NCBI RefSeq assembly: GCF_000231055.2
Contig: NZ_CM001466.1
Span: forward strand, 3,783,524-3,838,514
Direction of reading: 5' to 3'
Source of the DNA: Saccharomonospora azurea NA-128
GTDB taxonomy: Bacteria > Actinomycetota > Actinomycetes > Mycobacteriales > Pseudonocardiaceae
DNA: 54,991 bases
Shown here: one piece after another, positions 8,015 through 15,942 of the stretch
How the letters are laid out: every line of letters begins with the position of its first letter
Numbering within the stretch: position 1 is the first letter of the stretch
Translations under genes and position numbers: made by a program
The notes under the pieces: generated by a model
The model's database searches: none
What the model saw: the letters and a program-made list of their open reading frames with translations, nothing else
Told to the model about the DNA's origin: nothing

Positions 8015-8034
8015 TTGCAACCGAACAGTTGGAG
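8015..8034. promoter_or_regulatory. Operator 2 of the MFS/TetR divergon
   Basis: TTGCAAC-N6-GTTGGAG is a degenerate second copy of operator 1; the spacers are CAGACA and CGAACA. It ends 18 bases before the tetR ATG, overlapping the expected -35 region. TACGCT at 8041-8046 could be the -10, which would make the tetR mRNA leaderless. Confidence 0.65.
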
Positions 8035-8052
8035 TCGGGGTACGCTGACGTC

Positions 8053-8655
8053 ATGGCGTGGAACACCGAGCGGACTCGGCAGGCATTGCTGGACGCGGCT
8101 GTGGAGGAGTTCTCGACCCGAGGTCTCGCCGGGGCGCGCGTCGACCGCATCGCCACCACGGCGGGGGTCAACAAGGAACGCATCTACCAGTACTTCGGTG
8201 GCAAGGAAGCGCTGTTCGACGCGGCGCTGCTCGCCGAGCTCGACCGGCTGGCCGACGCGGTGTCGCTCGACGCGACGGAGCCCGAGGCCCTCGCCGACTA
8301 CACCGCCGAGGTGTTCGACTACTACCTCGACCGTCCGCACCTCGCGCGGCTGCTCTACTGGGAGGGCCTGGAGCGGGGCGACCGCGCCGTGCCGGGTGAG
8401 GCCGAGCGGCACCGCCGCTACCGCGACAAGGTTCGCGCCGTGTCCCGGGCGTTGGGTCGGGGTGGCGAGGGTGATCCCGACGACGTCGCGGACGCCGCTG
8501 CCCATCTGCTTCTCACGCTGATTGGCCTCGCGTCGAGCTGGCACGTGTTGCCGCAGCTCAACCGCATGATCCTCGACGACGTCGATCCGGTCGCACGTCG
8601 TGAGGCCGTCGTGGAACTGGTTCGGTCGATCGTGCCGGGTCTCAGCCGGGGCTGA
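8053..8655 (+). CDS. TetR-family repressor of the MFS exporter
   Basis: A 200-residue TetR/AcrR regulator. The N-terminal helix-turn-helix spans about residues 8-55, with recognition-helix sequence TTAGVNKERIYQYFGGKEALF. The C-terminal ligand domain has the TetR_C pattern with YYLDRPHLARLLYW. ATG 8053 is chosen because operator 2 and a -10-like TACGCT lie directly upstream, so a longer N-terminus would overlap the operators. Divergent orientation and twin palindromes suggest it represses both itself and the exporter. The inducer is unknown. Confidence 0.85.
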   Translation: MAWNTERTRQALLDAAVEEFSTRGLAGARVDRIATTAGVNKERIYQYFGGKEALFDAALLAELDRLADAVSLDATEPEALADYTAEVFDYYLDRPHLARLLYWEGLERGDRAVPGEAERHRRYRDKVRAVSRALGRGGEGDPDDVADAAAHLLLTLIGLASSWHVLPQLNRMILDDVDPVARREAVVELVRSIVPGLSRG

Positions 8656-8660
8656 GCGGC

Positions 8661-8710
8661 ACACCTCCTGTAGTGACCAGTTTTGGTATTCTGGTCACTA
8701 CAGGAGGTGT
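8661..8710. promoter_or_regulatory. Perfect 20-bp-arm inverted repeat covering the ribosome site of the second tetR gene
   Basis: Bases 8661-8680 and 8691-8710 are exact reverse complements (20/20) around a 10-base loop, TTTTGGTATT. The repeat begins 6 bases after the first tetR stop. Its right arm carries the Shine-Dalgarno CAGGAGGT of the gene starting at 8715. It may be a TetR operator, and in read-through RNA it would hide the ribosome site. TATTCT at 8687-8692 could be a -10 element. Confidence 0.8.
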
Positions 8711-8714
8711 GGAC

Positions 8715-9395
8715 ATGCCGCGTCCGCGTGTGCCCGACCGACGAGGTCGCATTCTGAGTGCCGCTCGTGACCTCATGCTGGAGAAGGGCTGGCCCGCCAC
8801 GACCGTCGCCGACATCGCCGCGCACGCCGGGATCGGCAAGGGCGCCGTGTACCTGGAGTTCCCGGACAAGGCGGCCATCCTGGCGGCGGTGCTGAACCGG
8901 AGCATGCGGCAGCTCACCGCCGACGTCCATCGCCGGGTGCGTGAGGCGCGGGAGCTCGTGGACCTGTCGGCCGTCTACCGGTTCGGCGTCGAGGCGCTGC
9001 TGGACGAGCCGGTGATGCGGGCGCTGTACCTGGGGGACACCGCGGTGCTGGGCGAGCACGTGGGGCAGGTGGTCGACCGCCGCTACGTGGAGCGCGCGGG
9101 CTGGCTCACCGACTACGTGCGCCGACTGCAGGACGCCGGGGTGCTCGACCCGGCCGTCCCCGGTGACGTGATCGTGCGCGTGCTCAGTGTCTTCACGCTG
9201 GGGCTCGTCCACGCTCCCGGGGTGCTCGGCGCGAGCGATCCCGAGGAGCTCACGGAGGCGGTCCGGCTGTTCGCCGACGTCGTGGGTCGCGGTTTGGCGA
9301 CGGAATCCCGACCCGACGCCGAGGAGGCCCGCGCGGCGCAGGTCGAACTCCTCGACCGTCTCGACCACCAACTCGCACTGCTGGGGGACCCGTGA
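8715..9395 (+). CDS. TetR-family regulator coupled to an alpha/beta hydrolase
   Basis: A 226-residue TetR-family DNA-binding protein. The helix-turn-helix is within residues 8-55 (TTVADIAAHAGIGKGAVYLEFPDK), and the divergent C-terminal ligand domain is rich in helices. ATG 8715 follows CAGGAGGT by 6 bases. The stop overlaps the GTG of the following hydrolase (GTGA), so the two are co-translated. The large inverted repeat just upstream is the natural autoregulatory operator. It is not closely similar to the TetR gene on its left. The ligand is unknown, possibly a substrate or product of the hydrolase. Confidence 0.82.
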   Translation: MPRPRVPDRRGRILSAARDLMLEKGWPATTVADIAAHAGIGKGAVYLEFPDKAAILAAVLNRSMRQLTADVHRRVREARELVDLSAVYRFGVEALLDEPVMRALYLGDTAVLGEHVGQVVDRRYVERAGWLTDYVRRLQDAGVLDPAVPGDVIVRVLSVFTLGLVHAPGVLGASDPEELTEAVRLFADVVGRGLATESRPDAEEARAAQVELLDRLDHQLALLGDP

Positions 9396-10294
9396 CCGGA
9401 ATCTTCGACACGCCCACCGACCTCACCGTGGCCGGCGGGCCCGTGCGCCTGTACCGGGGAGGCACTGTGGACGGCCCGCCGCTGCTTCTCCTGCACGGCG
9501 CGATGCTCGACACCGCCGCGGGCGTGTGGCGCCACGTCGCTCCGGCGTTGGAAGCCGACTATCACGTGCATCTCGTCGACCTGCCCCGGCACGGCGGGTC
9601 CCGGCCCTGGCACGGGACGCTGGACGACGTCTTCCTGCGCCGTTTCCTCGACGAGCTGCTCGACGCTCTCGGCCTGCCCCGCGTGGCGTTGCTCGGGTTG
9701 TCGATGGGTGGTGGACTCGCGGTCGGATACGCGCTCGACCACCCGGAACGGGTCAGCGCGCTCGTCGCCGTCGGTCCCGGTGGGATCGGTGCCCGGCGCC
9801 CGGCGCAGTTCCTCACCTGGCTGACGCTGCGCACGCCCGGCGTGCTGCGGCTGATCACCTGGTACCTGGCGCGATTCCCACGGTCGGTCCGGACGTCGAT
9901 GCTCCACCACCTCGTGGCGGGCGCGAGCACCCCCGACGTCGACACCTTCGTCGAACTCGCCGTCGAGGAGGCCCGCGCCAAACACGAGCACGGGGAGCGG
10001 GCTCTGGACGACTGGCAGATCCACGCCTACGGGCCCTTCTCGATGCGGCTCGACCTGCTTCCCGAACTGCCCCGGTTGTCCGTGCCGACACTGTGGGTGC
10101 GCGGGGACCGTGACCCGCTGGTCGGGCACACCGAGCTGTCGGCCGCGGCCGCCGCGGCCCCGGGCTCGCGCCTCGTCACGATCCCGGACGCCGGGCACCT
10201 CGTCACCCACGACCGGCCCGCCGAGTTCGCGGAGCTGGCCCGCGACTTCCTCGCGTCCGCGCTCACGCCGCCCGGCGACGCCGCCGGGAGCTGA
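9392..10294 (+). CDS. Alpha/beta-fold hydrolase
   Basis: A 300-residue serine hydrolase of the alpha/beta fold. The oxyanion-loop sequence LLLLHGAMLD appears near residues 31-40, the nucleophile elbow is GLSMGGG, the acid is likely the Asp in VRGDRDPL, and the catalytic His is in DAGHLVTH near the C-terminus. The substrate class (esterase, C-C hydrolase, epoxide or lactone hydrolase) cannot be decided. It overlaps the upstream tetR gene by four bases and converges on the gentisate operon with a 52-bp gap. The adjacent aromatic pathway does not require it. Confidence 0.83.
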   Translation: MTGIFDTPTDLTVAGGPVRLYRGGTVDGPPLLLLHGAMLDTAAGVWRHVAPALEADYHVHLVDLPRHGGSRPWHGTLDDVFLRRFLDELLDALGLPRVALLGLSMGGGLAVGYALDHPERVSALVAVGPGGIGARRPAQFLTWLTLRTPGVLRLITWYLARFPRSVRTSMLHHLVAGASTPDVDTFVELAVEEARAKHEHGERALDDWQIHAYGPFSMRLDLLPELPRLSVPTLWVRGDRDPLVGHTELSAAAAAAPGSRLVTIPDAGHLVTHDRPAEFAELARDFLASALTPPGDAAGS

Positions 10295-10346
10295 GCGAGA
10301 GCGACGTCGCGCACGCGGTGAGCGCTCGCCGCCGTCGTCGTGGTGT

Positions 10347-11663
10347 TCAGGCGTCGGTCAGGGTGGGCTGGTCCCGTTCGGCCTCCACGGCGTCCAGCGG
10401 GATCGGCTGGAACATCGGGGGCAGCTCCTCGGGCACCAGAGCCGTCGGTCCGTACAGCCAGTCGACGAACGAGTAGTCGTCGATCGCACGGTCGCGCAGG
10501 ACGACGTTGCGCCGCAGCCGCGCGGTGCCGTCGAGGTGCCACAGTTCACCCCACGATCGGGCGGTGAGCACCACCCGGCGGCAGTGCTGGGTGCGCACCG
10601 CCTCGAACGCGCGCACGGCGGCATCCCAGTCCACCGTGTCCGTTGTGGACCGGCGTTGCCGCGTCACGTGCCGGGCGAGCACCCAGCCGTCCTCGATCGC
10701 CATGACCGCGCCCTGCGCGAGGTACTGCAGCGGCGGGTGGGCGGCGTCGCCCAGCAGCACCACCCGGCCGCGAACCCACCGGTCGATCGGGTCGCGGTCG
10801 AACATGCGCCATGACCGGTCGCGCCACATGAGCGGAATCCCGGCGCGCACGTCCTCGCAGGTGTCGTCGAACGCCTGATCCAGCTCGTCGGGGGTGCCCC
10901 AGTCCTCCTCGCCCGCGAGGGCCTTGGGCGACTCGAACACGGCGACCTGGTTCAGCATCTCGCCGCCGCGCAGGCCGTACTGCACGAAGTGGCAGCGTGG
11001 CCCGACGTGGACCGACACCTCGTCGAGGTTCACCTCGCGGGTGACGTCGGCGAGCGGGATCGCGCCGCGGTAGGCGACGTAGGCGGAGTTGACCAGGTCG
11101 TCGCCGGCCATCCACTGCCGGGCGACCGAGTGCAGGCCGTCGGCGGCGATGACCAGCTCCGCGTCCTCCACACGGCCGTCGGCGAGCGTCACCGACGCGC
11201 GGTCGTCCGCGGTGTCGTAGCCGGTGACGCGTTGGTGCGTGCGCAGGTCGACCCCGAGCTCCCGGCACGCCCGCAGCAACACGGCGTGCAGGTCGCTGCG
11301 GTGGATGACGAGGTAGGGGAAGCCGTAGCGCTCTTCGAGGTCCCGCAGGTCGAGCCGCGTGAGCTCGCTGCCGTCCACGGCGTCGCGCATGAGCATGGCC
11401 GACGGCAGCACCCCGAGGCTCTTCACCTCCTCCAGCAACCCGTACTCGTGCAGGATGCGGGTGCAGTTCGGGGCCACCTGCAGGCCCGCGCCGACCTCGC
11501 CGAACTCCGGTGCCTGCTCCAGGACCCTGACGCGAAGTCCCTCGCGGGCGAGCGCGTAGGCGGCGCTCAACCCACCGATGCCACCGCCGACGACGAGCAC
11601 GTCGGGCGTCGCGTCGCCGTCCGCGACCGTGCTCGGCGCGGTGGGGCCGCTCGATTCAGTCAT
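10347..11663 (-). CDS. 3-Hydroxybenzoate 6-monooxygenase (FAD)
   Basis: Class A flavoprotein monooxygenase, cytoplasmic, predicted to convert 3-hydroxybenzoate to gentisate with NAD(P)H and O2. The Rossmann GGGIGG is at residues 26-31, the DG fingerprint appears in VIAADGLHS, and the second FAD motif is GRVVLLGDAAHPPLQY. The 438 residues fit the salicylate/3-hydroxybenzoate hydroxylase family. The assignment to the 3-hydroxybenzoate 6-hydroxylase branch rests on its place as the last gene of an operon encoding every later step of gentisate breakdown. Salicylate 5-hydroxylation would also give gentisate but normally needs a multicomponent enzyme. It lies 28 bp behind the maleylpyruvate isomerase gene. 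Confidence 0.85.
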   Translation of the reverse strand: MTESSGPTAPSTVADGDATPDVLVVGGGIGGLSAAYALAREGLRVRVLEQAPEFGEVGAGLQVAPNCTRILHEYGLLEEVKSLGVLPSAMLMRDAVDGSELTRLDLRDLEERYGFPYLVIHRSDLHAVLLRACRELGVDLRTHQRVTGYDTADDRASVTLADGRVEDAELVIAADGLHSVARQWMAGDDLVNSAYVAYRGAIPLADVTREVNLDEVSVHVGPRCHFVQYGLRGGEMLNQVAVFESPKALAGEEDWGTPDELDQAFDDTCEDVRAGIPLMWRDRSWRMFDRDPIDRWVRGRVVLLGDAAHPPLQYLAQGAVMAIEDGWVLARHVTRQRRSTTDTVDWDAAVRAFEAVRTQHCRRVVLTARSWGELWHLDGTARLRRNVVLRDRAIDDYSFVDWLYGPTALVPEELPPMFQPIPLDAVEAERDQPTLTDA

Positions 11664-11691
11664 CGTCTCGTTCCTCCGTGCGTCGGGGCGC

Positions 11692-12402
11692 TCAGAGCCA
11701 CGCCGCCAGCTGCGGTGCGGGCGAGCCGTCGGTGGCGGTCACGGTGTGCGGGCGACCGGTGAGGTAGGCCGTCACGTCGGCGAGGGACCCGCCGACCTCG
11801 ACGGGCGTCCCGGTCCCGGGGAGGTGCCACCTCTCGCCGGCGTCGGTGGCGGTGAGTACCACCGCGACGTCCGGCTTGGCGCCGCGCTTGCCCACGACGT
11901 CGTCGGCCAGAGCCGTCAGGAAGTCGGCGGGCAGGTCCGCGAAACCGATGCCGGCATCCAGGTCGACCGCGTGCACGTACACCTCACGGGTCCGCATCCA
12001 CGGCACCTCGGTGGCCGGGACCGTGCGGCCCTGGGCCGTCAGCACCTCGGTGCGCCACTGCCGCTCGTCGAGGTCGGCCATGGCGGCGGCCAGTCGCTCG
12101 GCCGACTCCCGCAGCCACGTGGTCAGCTCGGACGCGGAACGGCGCGCACCCGCCTCGATGTCGGCGGCGCGCTGCTCCGGCGAGGAGTACATGGGGGTGC
12201 GCTCGCCGGTGGCCGCCCAGTGCACCAGGTTGCCCAGCGCGTCGGCGTTCGCCGCGAGGTGGGCGACGAGGTGCTTGCGCGTCCAGCCGGGCAGGCCCGA
12301 CGGCGCCGACAGCTCGGCTTCATCCCACCCGGCGGTGGCACTCAGCACCAGGTCGGTGCCGCGCGCCATCCACCGCCGGGCGTCGTCGACGGTCCGGCGC
12401 AT
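11692..12402 (-). CDS. Mycothiol-dependent maleylpyruvate isomerase
   Basis: Isomerises maleylpyruvate to fumarylpyruvate using mycothiol, the actinobacterial thiol, in the cytoplasm. The N-terminal DinB-like metal domain has GLPGWTRKHLVAHL, with probable zinc ligands His48, Glu140 and His144 (in TREVYVHAVDLD); the spacing matches the Corynebacterium glutamicum enzyme (His52, Glu144, His148). The C-terminal domain is the family MDMPI_C type. At 236 residues it is full length. Its ATG shares one base with the stop of the fumarylpyruvate hydrolase gene, so translation is coupled. Confidence 0.9.
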   Translation of the reverse strand: MRRTVDDARRWMARGTDLVLSATAGWDEAELSAPSGLPGWTRKHLVAHLAANADALGNLVHWAATGERTPMYSSPEQRAADIEAGARRSASELTTWLRESAERLAAAMADLDERQWRTEVLTAQGRTVPATEVPWMRTREVYVHAVDLDAGIGFADLPADFLTALADDVVGKRGAKPDVAVVLTATDAGERWHLPGTGTPVEVGGSLADVTAYLTGRPHTVTATDGSPAPQLAAWL

Positions 12403-13250
12403 CAGGCACCGCTTTCCGCGACGACGGTGTTGGTGAGCCGCCCGATGCCGTCGATCTCGGTCACCACCGTCTCGCCGCCGGTCAGGTACCGCTTGGGGTC
12501 ACGCGCGTGACCGACCCCGCCCGGCGTGCCGGTGGCGATGATGTCGCCGGGGTTGAGCCGGACGACGGTGGAGACGTACTCGACCAGGTCGACCGGGTCG
12601 AAGAGGAGGTCGCCGGTGTTGTCCTGCTGCATGACCTCGCCGTCGACGCTCAGGCGCACGTCCAGGGTGGGACGCACACCGCCCGGCAGCTCGTCCGGCG
12701 TCACGAGGTGCGGCCCCACCGGCGTGGAGGAGTCCCACATCTTGCCCTGCAGCCACTCGCGCGTGCGGAACTGCCAGTCGCGGCACGTGACGTCGTTGAG
12801 CACGGTGAAGCCCGCGATCGCGGACTCGGCGTCGGCGCCGCGAGCGCGCCGCACTCCGCGGCCGACGACGACGGCGAGCTCGACCTCCCAGTCGAACGCC
12901 TCGGTCTCGCCGGGGCGCACGATGTCGTCGGTGGCGCCGATGAGGCTGTCGGCGAACTTGGCGAACAGGGTCGGGTGCTCCGGCAGGTCGCGACCCATTT
13001 CCTGGATGTGGTTCTTGTAGTTCAACCCGACGCAGACGACCTTCGACGGGCGCGGGACGACGGGCGCGAAGTCCGCGCCGTCCCGGGCGTAGGTCTTGGC
13101 GGTGGAGGCGTCGACGGCCGCGACCGCGTCGGCCCAGCCGTCCCGGGCGAGCAGTTCCCCGACGTCGGAGGCGCCGAGGTCGATCAACGTCTCGTCGTCG
13201 ACCCGGACCGCGCGGGTCGTGCCGTCGACTCGGAGGGTGGCGAGCTTCAT
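12402..13250 (-). CDS. Fumarylpyruvate hydrolase (FAH family)
   Basis: Member of the fumarylacetoacetase family, predicted to split fumarylpyruvate to fumarate and pyruvate, the last step of the gentisate pathway. The metal-binding core is seen in DWEVELAVVVGRG, the FAH signature in VGLNYKNH and FTVLNDVTCRDWQ, and the C-terminal GDIIATGTPGGVG is typical. Its 282 residues are standard. It sits between gentisate dioxygenase (ATGA overlap) and the isomerase gene. An alternative family activity (e.g. 2-hydroxyhepta-2,4-diene-1,7-dioate isomerase) is made unlikely by the operon. Confidence 0.9.
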   Translation of the reverse strand: MKLATLRVDGTTRAVRVDDETLIDLGASDVGELLARDGWADAVAAVDASTAKTYARDGADFAPVVPRPSKVVCVGLNYKNHIQEMGRDLPEHPTLFAKFADSLIGATDDIVRPGETEAFDWEVELAVVVGRGVRRARGADAESAIAGFTVLNDVTCRDWQFRTREWLQGKMWDSSTPVGPHLVTPDELPGGVRPTLDVRLSVDGEVMQQDNTGDLLFDPVDLVEYVSTVVRLNPGDIIATGTPGGVGHARDPKRYLTGGETVVTEIDGIGRLTNTVVAESGA

Positions 13251-14416
13251 CGGGAGGTTCCTTCCCTGTGGTCGGTGGAGGTTCGGTTCAACTTCAGTGC
13301 TTCGAAGACCGGGGAGTCGCTGAACCGGAAGAGGTCCAGGGCGCCGGAGTCGGAGTCGTCGCCGCTCGCCTCGGAGCGCACGGACAGCGGTTGCCAGGAC
13401 GGGACGACGAACAGGTCGCCGCGCGTCACCGACCAGGTCTTCTCGCCGACGGTCACGGTGCCCGCGCCGTCGAAGACCTGATACACCGACGAGCCCGTCT
13501 CGCGCACCGGCGCGGTCTCGGCGCCGCGGGCGATGCGGTGGAACTCGGTGCGCAGGGTCGGCAGGACGTCCCCACCGGTGGCGGGATCGACGTAGCGCAC
13601 CGCGGCGTGGCCGGGCTCGACCGTGCCGCCGTGGCCCTCCTGCTCCATCGCCAACTGGTCACTCAGCGCGCGGTCGGTGAACTCCCACTTGTACGCCAGC
13701 AGCGGTGTGCCGGGGCCGACCTCGCCGACGGACAGCGGGCGCAGCCCGGGGTGTCCCCACAGGCGCTCGGACCGCGAGCGGTCCGGGGTGGTGCGTTCGG
13801 CGTCGGAGAGCTCCTCCCGGCCGAACTCGAAGAACTGCGACTCGGTGAGGTACTGGTACGGGATGTCCAGGCCGTCGATCCACGCCATCGGCTCCGTCGT
13901 GCCGTTGTGGTGAGCGTGCCAGTTCCAGCCCGCCTGCGGGAGGAAGTCGCCGCGGCGCATGGGGACCGGGTCCCCGCCGACGACGGTCCAGACACCGGAT
14001 CCCTCGACGACGAACCGGAAGGCGTGCTGGGTGTGCCGGTGTTCGGGCGCGTCCTCACCGGGCATCAGGTACTGGATCGCCGCCCACAGGGTGGGGGTCG
14101 CGAAGGGCCGCCCGCCCAGCGCGGGGTTGGCCAGTGCGATGGCTCGGCGTTCACCGCCGCGACCGACGGGGACGAGATCCCCCGCCTGCGCGGCCAACGC
14201 CCGCAGGTTGTCCCAGCGCCACAGGTGCGGGACGGCGGAGGAGCGGGGGTGCGCCGGCATCAGATCGCCGATCTCGGTCCACAGCGGAACCAGCAGTTCG
14301 CGCTCGAAACCGCGGTAGAGCTCTTCGAGTTCCGGGGTCACGTCCGGTTGGCCCGGCGCGTCGACGGCGCGGAGCCGGACGGGCGACGTCGTTGTGCTCG
14401 CCACAGGTGTGCTCAT
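13247..14416 (-). CDS. Gentisate 1,2-dioxygenase
   Basis: Fe(II) ring-cleaving dioxygenase of the bicupin type, converting gentisate and O2 to maleylpyruvate. The first cupin carries the metal motif EHRHTQHAFRFVVEG (His126, His128) with further histidines at 167-170 (WHAHH); the second cupin lies about residues 290-370. The 389 residues counted from ATG 14416 match the family; the longer open frame upstream crosses the divergent promoter region and is rejected. It is the first gene of the four-gene catabolic operon and is divergent from an IclR gene, 73 bp away. Confidence 0.92.
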   Translation of the reverse strand: MSTPVASTTTSPVRLRAVDAPGQPDVTPELEELYRGFERELLVPLWTEIGDLMPAHPRSSAVPHLWRWDNLRALAAQAGDLVPVGRGGERRAIALANPALGGRPFATPTLWAAIQYLMPGEDAPEHRHTQHAFRFVVEGSGVWTVVGGDPVPMRRGDFLPQAGWNWHAHHNGTTEPMAWIDGLDIPYQYLTESQFFEFGREELSDAERTTPDRSRSERLWGHPGLRPLSVGEVGPGTPLLAYKWEFTDRALSDQLAMEQEGHGGTVEPGHAAVRYVDPATGGDVLPTLRTEFHRIARGAETAPVRETGSSVYQVFDGAGTVTVGEKTWSVTRGDLFVVPSWQPLSVRSEASGDDSDSGALDLFRFSDSPVFEALKLNRTSTDHREGTSR

Positions 14417-14442
14417 GCCGTTAGCGTGGTCACTGACCTCCC

Positions 14443-14471
14443 AGCAGAACGCAAGATTCTGCTCTCCAGAA
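14443..14471. promoter_or_regulatory. Candidate IclR operator between gdo and iclR
   Basis: The perfect 7-bp inverted repeat AGCAGAA-N7-TTCTGCT (14443-14463) is followed by a further CAGAA (14467-14471), which also pairs with TTCTG across CTCTC. Three alternating CAGAA/TTCTG half-sites thus fill the 73-bp divergent control region, consistent with tandem dimer binding by an IclR protein. Confidence 0.6.
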
Positions 14472-14489
14472 CAGCGGAGCCGATCAGCT

Positions 14490-15254
14490 GTGGACGAGAG
14501 CCAGAAGAACCCGCCGCCGTACGCCATCCGAAGCGTGGACCACGCGCTGCGGCTCGCCGCCATGCTGCAGTTGGAGGGTGCGCTGACGGTCTCGGAAGCG
14601 GCGCAGCGCCTCGGCGTCGCGCGCTCCACCGCGCACCGGTTGCTCGCGATGCTCGTGTACCGCGACTTCGCGGTGAAGGACGACCAGCACGTCTACCGGG
14701 CGGGCCCGGTGCTGGAGCTCGCCGCCCACTCGCCGTCGCAGACCTCACGACTGCGCTCGGCCGCGTTGCCGCACCTGCGACACCTGGTGGAACGCGTCGG
14801 CGAGTCGGCCAACCTCGCCGTGCGCACCGGGGACACGACGCGGTTCATCGCCAGCGTCGAGAGCCACCGCGCGCTGCGGGTCAGCAGTCGCGAGGGCATG
14901 GTGTTCCCGGCACATCGCACCACCGCCGGGTTGTTGTTGCTCGCCGACCTCCCCGACGACGAACTCGACGAACTCTACGCGCCGGACCACTACGAGGGCA
15001 GGCCGGAGGAGCGGCCGGACCCGCGTGCGCTCCGTACGGACCTGGCCCGGGTCCGGCGCAACGGGTTCGCTCTCAACGACGGCCGGTCGGAGCGCGGCGT
15101 CGTGGCGCTCGGGGTGGGAGTCCGGGAGCCCGACGGCACGGTGGCCGCCGGGCTGTCCGTCTCGATGCCGAGCGTGCGCTACGAGCGCCACCGCCTCCCC
15201 GAGCTGGTGAACACCCTGCGGGCCGCCGCCCGGTCCGTGGAGGCGAGTCTGTGA
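14490..15254 (+). CDS. IclR-family regulator of the gentisate operon
   Basis: A 254-residue IclR regulator. The N-terminal winged helix-turn-helix (about residues 10-70) contains LTVSEAAQRLGVARSTAHRLLAML, and the C-terminal effector domain has the family patterns FIASVESHRALRVSSREG and PAHRTTAGLLLLA. I use GTG 14490, which follows GCGGAG by about 10 bases and leaves the operator region free. Divergence from gdo and the palindromic half-sites suggest control of 3-hydroxybenzoate/gentisate catabolism, with a pathway intermediate as effector. Whether it activates or represses cannot be read from sequence. Confidence 0.85.
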   Translation: MDESQKNPPPYAIRSVDHALRLAAMLQLEGALTVSEAAQRLGVARSTAHRLLAMLVYRDFAVKDDQHVYRAGPVLELAAHSPSQTSRLRSAALPHLRHLVERVGESANLAVRTGDTTRFIASVESHRALRVSSREGMVFPAHRTTAGLLLLADLPDDELDELYAPDHYEGRPEERPDPRALRTDLARVRRNGFALNDGRSERGVVALGVGVREPDGTVAAGLSVSMPSVRYERHRLPELVNTLRAAARSVEASL

Positions 15255-15315
15255 CCCGCGACCCCGAGTGAAAATGCGTTGCCGGCGAGTCAGCTCGGTC
15301 AGGCACGATCGTGGC

Positions 15316-15942
15316 ATGTACGCCTCGCACCATCCCGCACCCGCTCTCCGTGCCCAGGAGACGCTGCCCACCCTGACCACCGACCGGTTGACCCTGCGCC
15401 CCGCGGCCGTTGCCGACCTCGACGCCATGCACGCCTACCTCTCCCGGCAGGACGTGTGCCGGTACCTGCTGCACGAGCCGTTGTCCCACGACGAGGTCAA
15501 GGCCAAGCTCGTCGCGTGCGAAGAGCGTGCGACGTTGGGCGAGAAGGGTGACTTCGTCCGGCTGGCGGTGGTACGCGACGAGGACGGCGCCGTGGTGGGG
15601 GACGTGATCCTCGACATCACCGCGCCCGAGGCCGCCACCGTCGAGATCGGCTGGGTGTTCTCCCCGGACGTGGCGGGCCGGGGTTACGCCACCGAGGCCG
15701 CCGTGGCGTTGCGCGACTACGCCTTCGAGACTCTGAACGCTCACCGGATCGTGGCGCAGCTGCATCCGGACAACACGGCGTCGGCGCGGTTGTGCGAGCG
15801 GCTCGGGATGCGGCACGAGGCGCTGCACCGCGCCGACCTGTGGATCAAGGGTCACTGGGAGGACACGAGCATCTACGCCGTACTTCGCCACGAGTGGGCG
15901 GAGTCCCTCACGCCAGCAGAGCCCGTTCCTGCTCGGGAGTGA
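15316..15942 (+). CDS. GNAT-family N-acetyltransferase (RimJ/RimL type)
   Basis: A 208-residue acetyl-CoA-dependent acetyltransferase. The typical N-terminal TDRLTLRP opens the domain, and the acetyl-CoA pyrophosphate loop is in VAGRGYATEA (Q/RxxGxG/A type). The C-terminal ENxxS-like element reads DNTASARLCERLGM. ATG 15316 gives a standard-length domain; an upstream frame lacks homology-like sequence. Its 3' end overlaps the convergent SDR-like gene by 35 bases. The substrate could be a ribosomal-protein N-terminus or a small amine; context does not help. Confidence 0.82.
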   Translation: MYASHHPAPALRAQETLPTLTTDRLTLRPAAVADLDAMHAYLSRQDVCRYLLHEPLSHDEVKAKLVACEERATLGEKGDFVRLAVVRDEDGAVVGDVILDITAPEAATVEIGWVFSPDVAGRGYATEAAVALRDYAFETLNAHRIVAQLHPDNTASARLCERLGMRHEALHRADLWIKGHWEDTSIYAVLRHEWAESLTPAEPVPARE

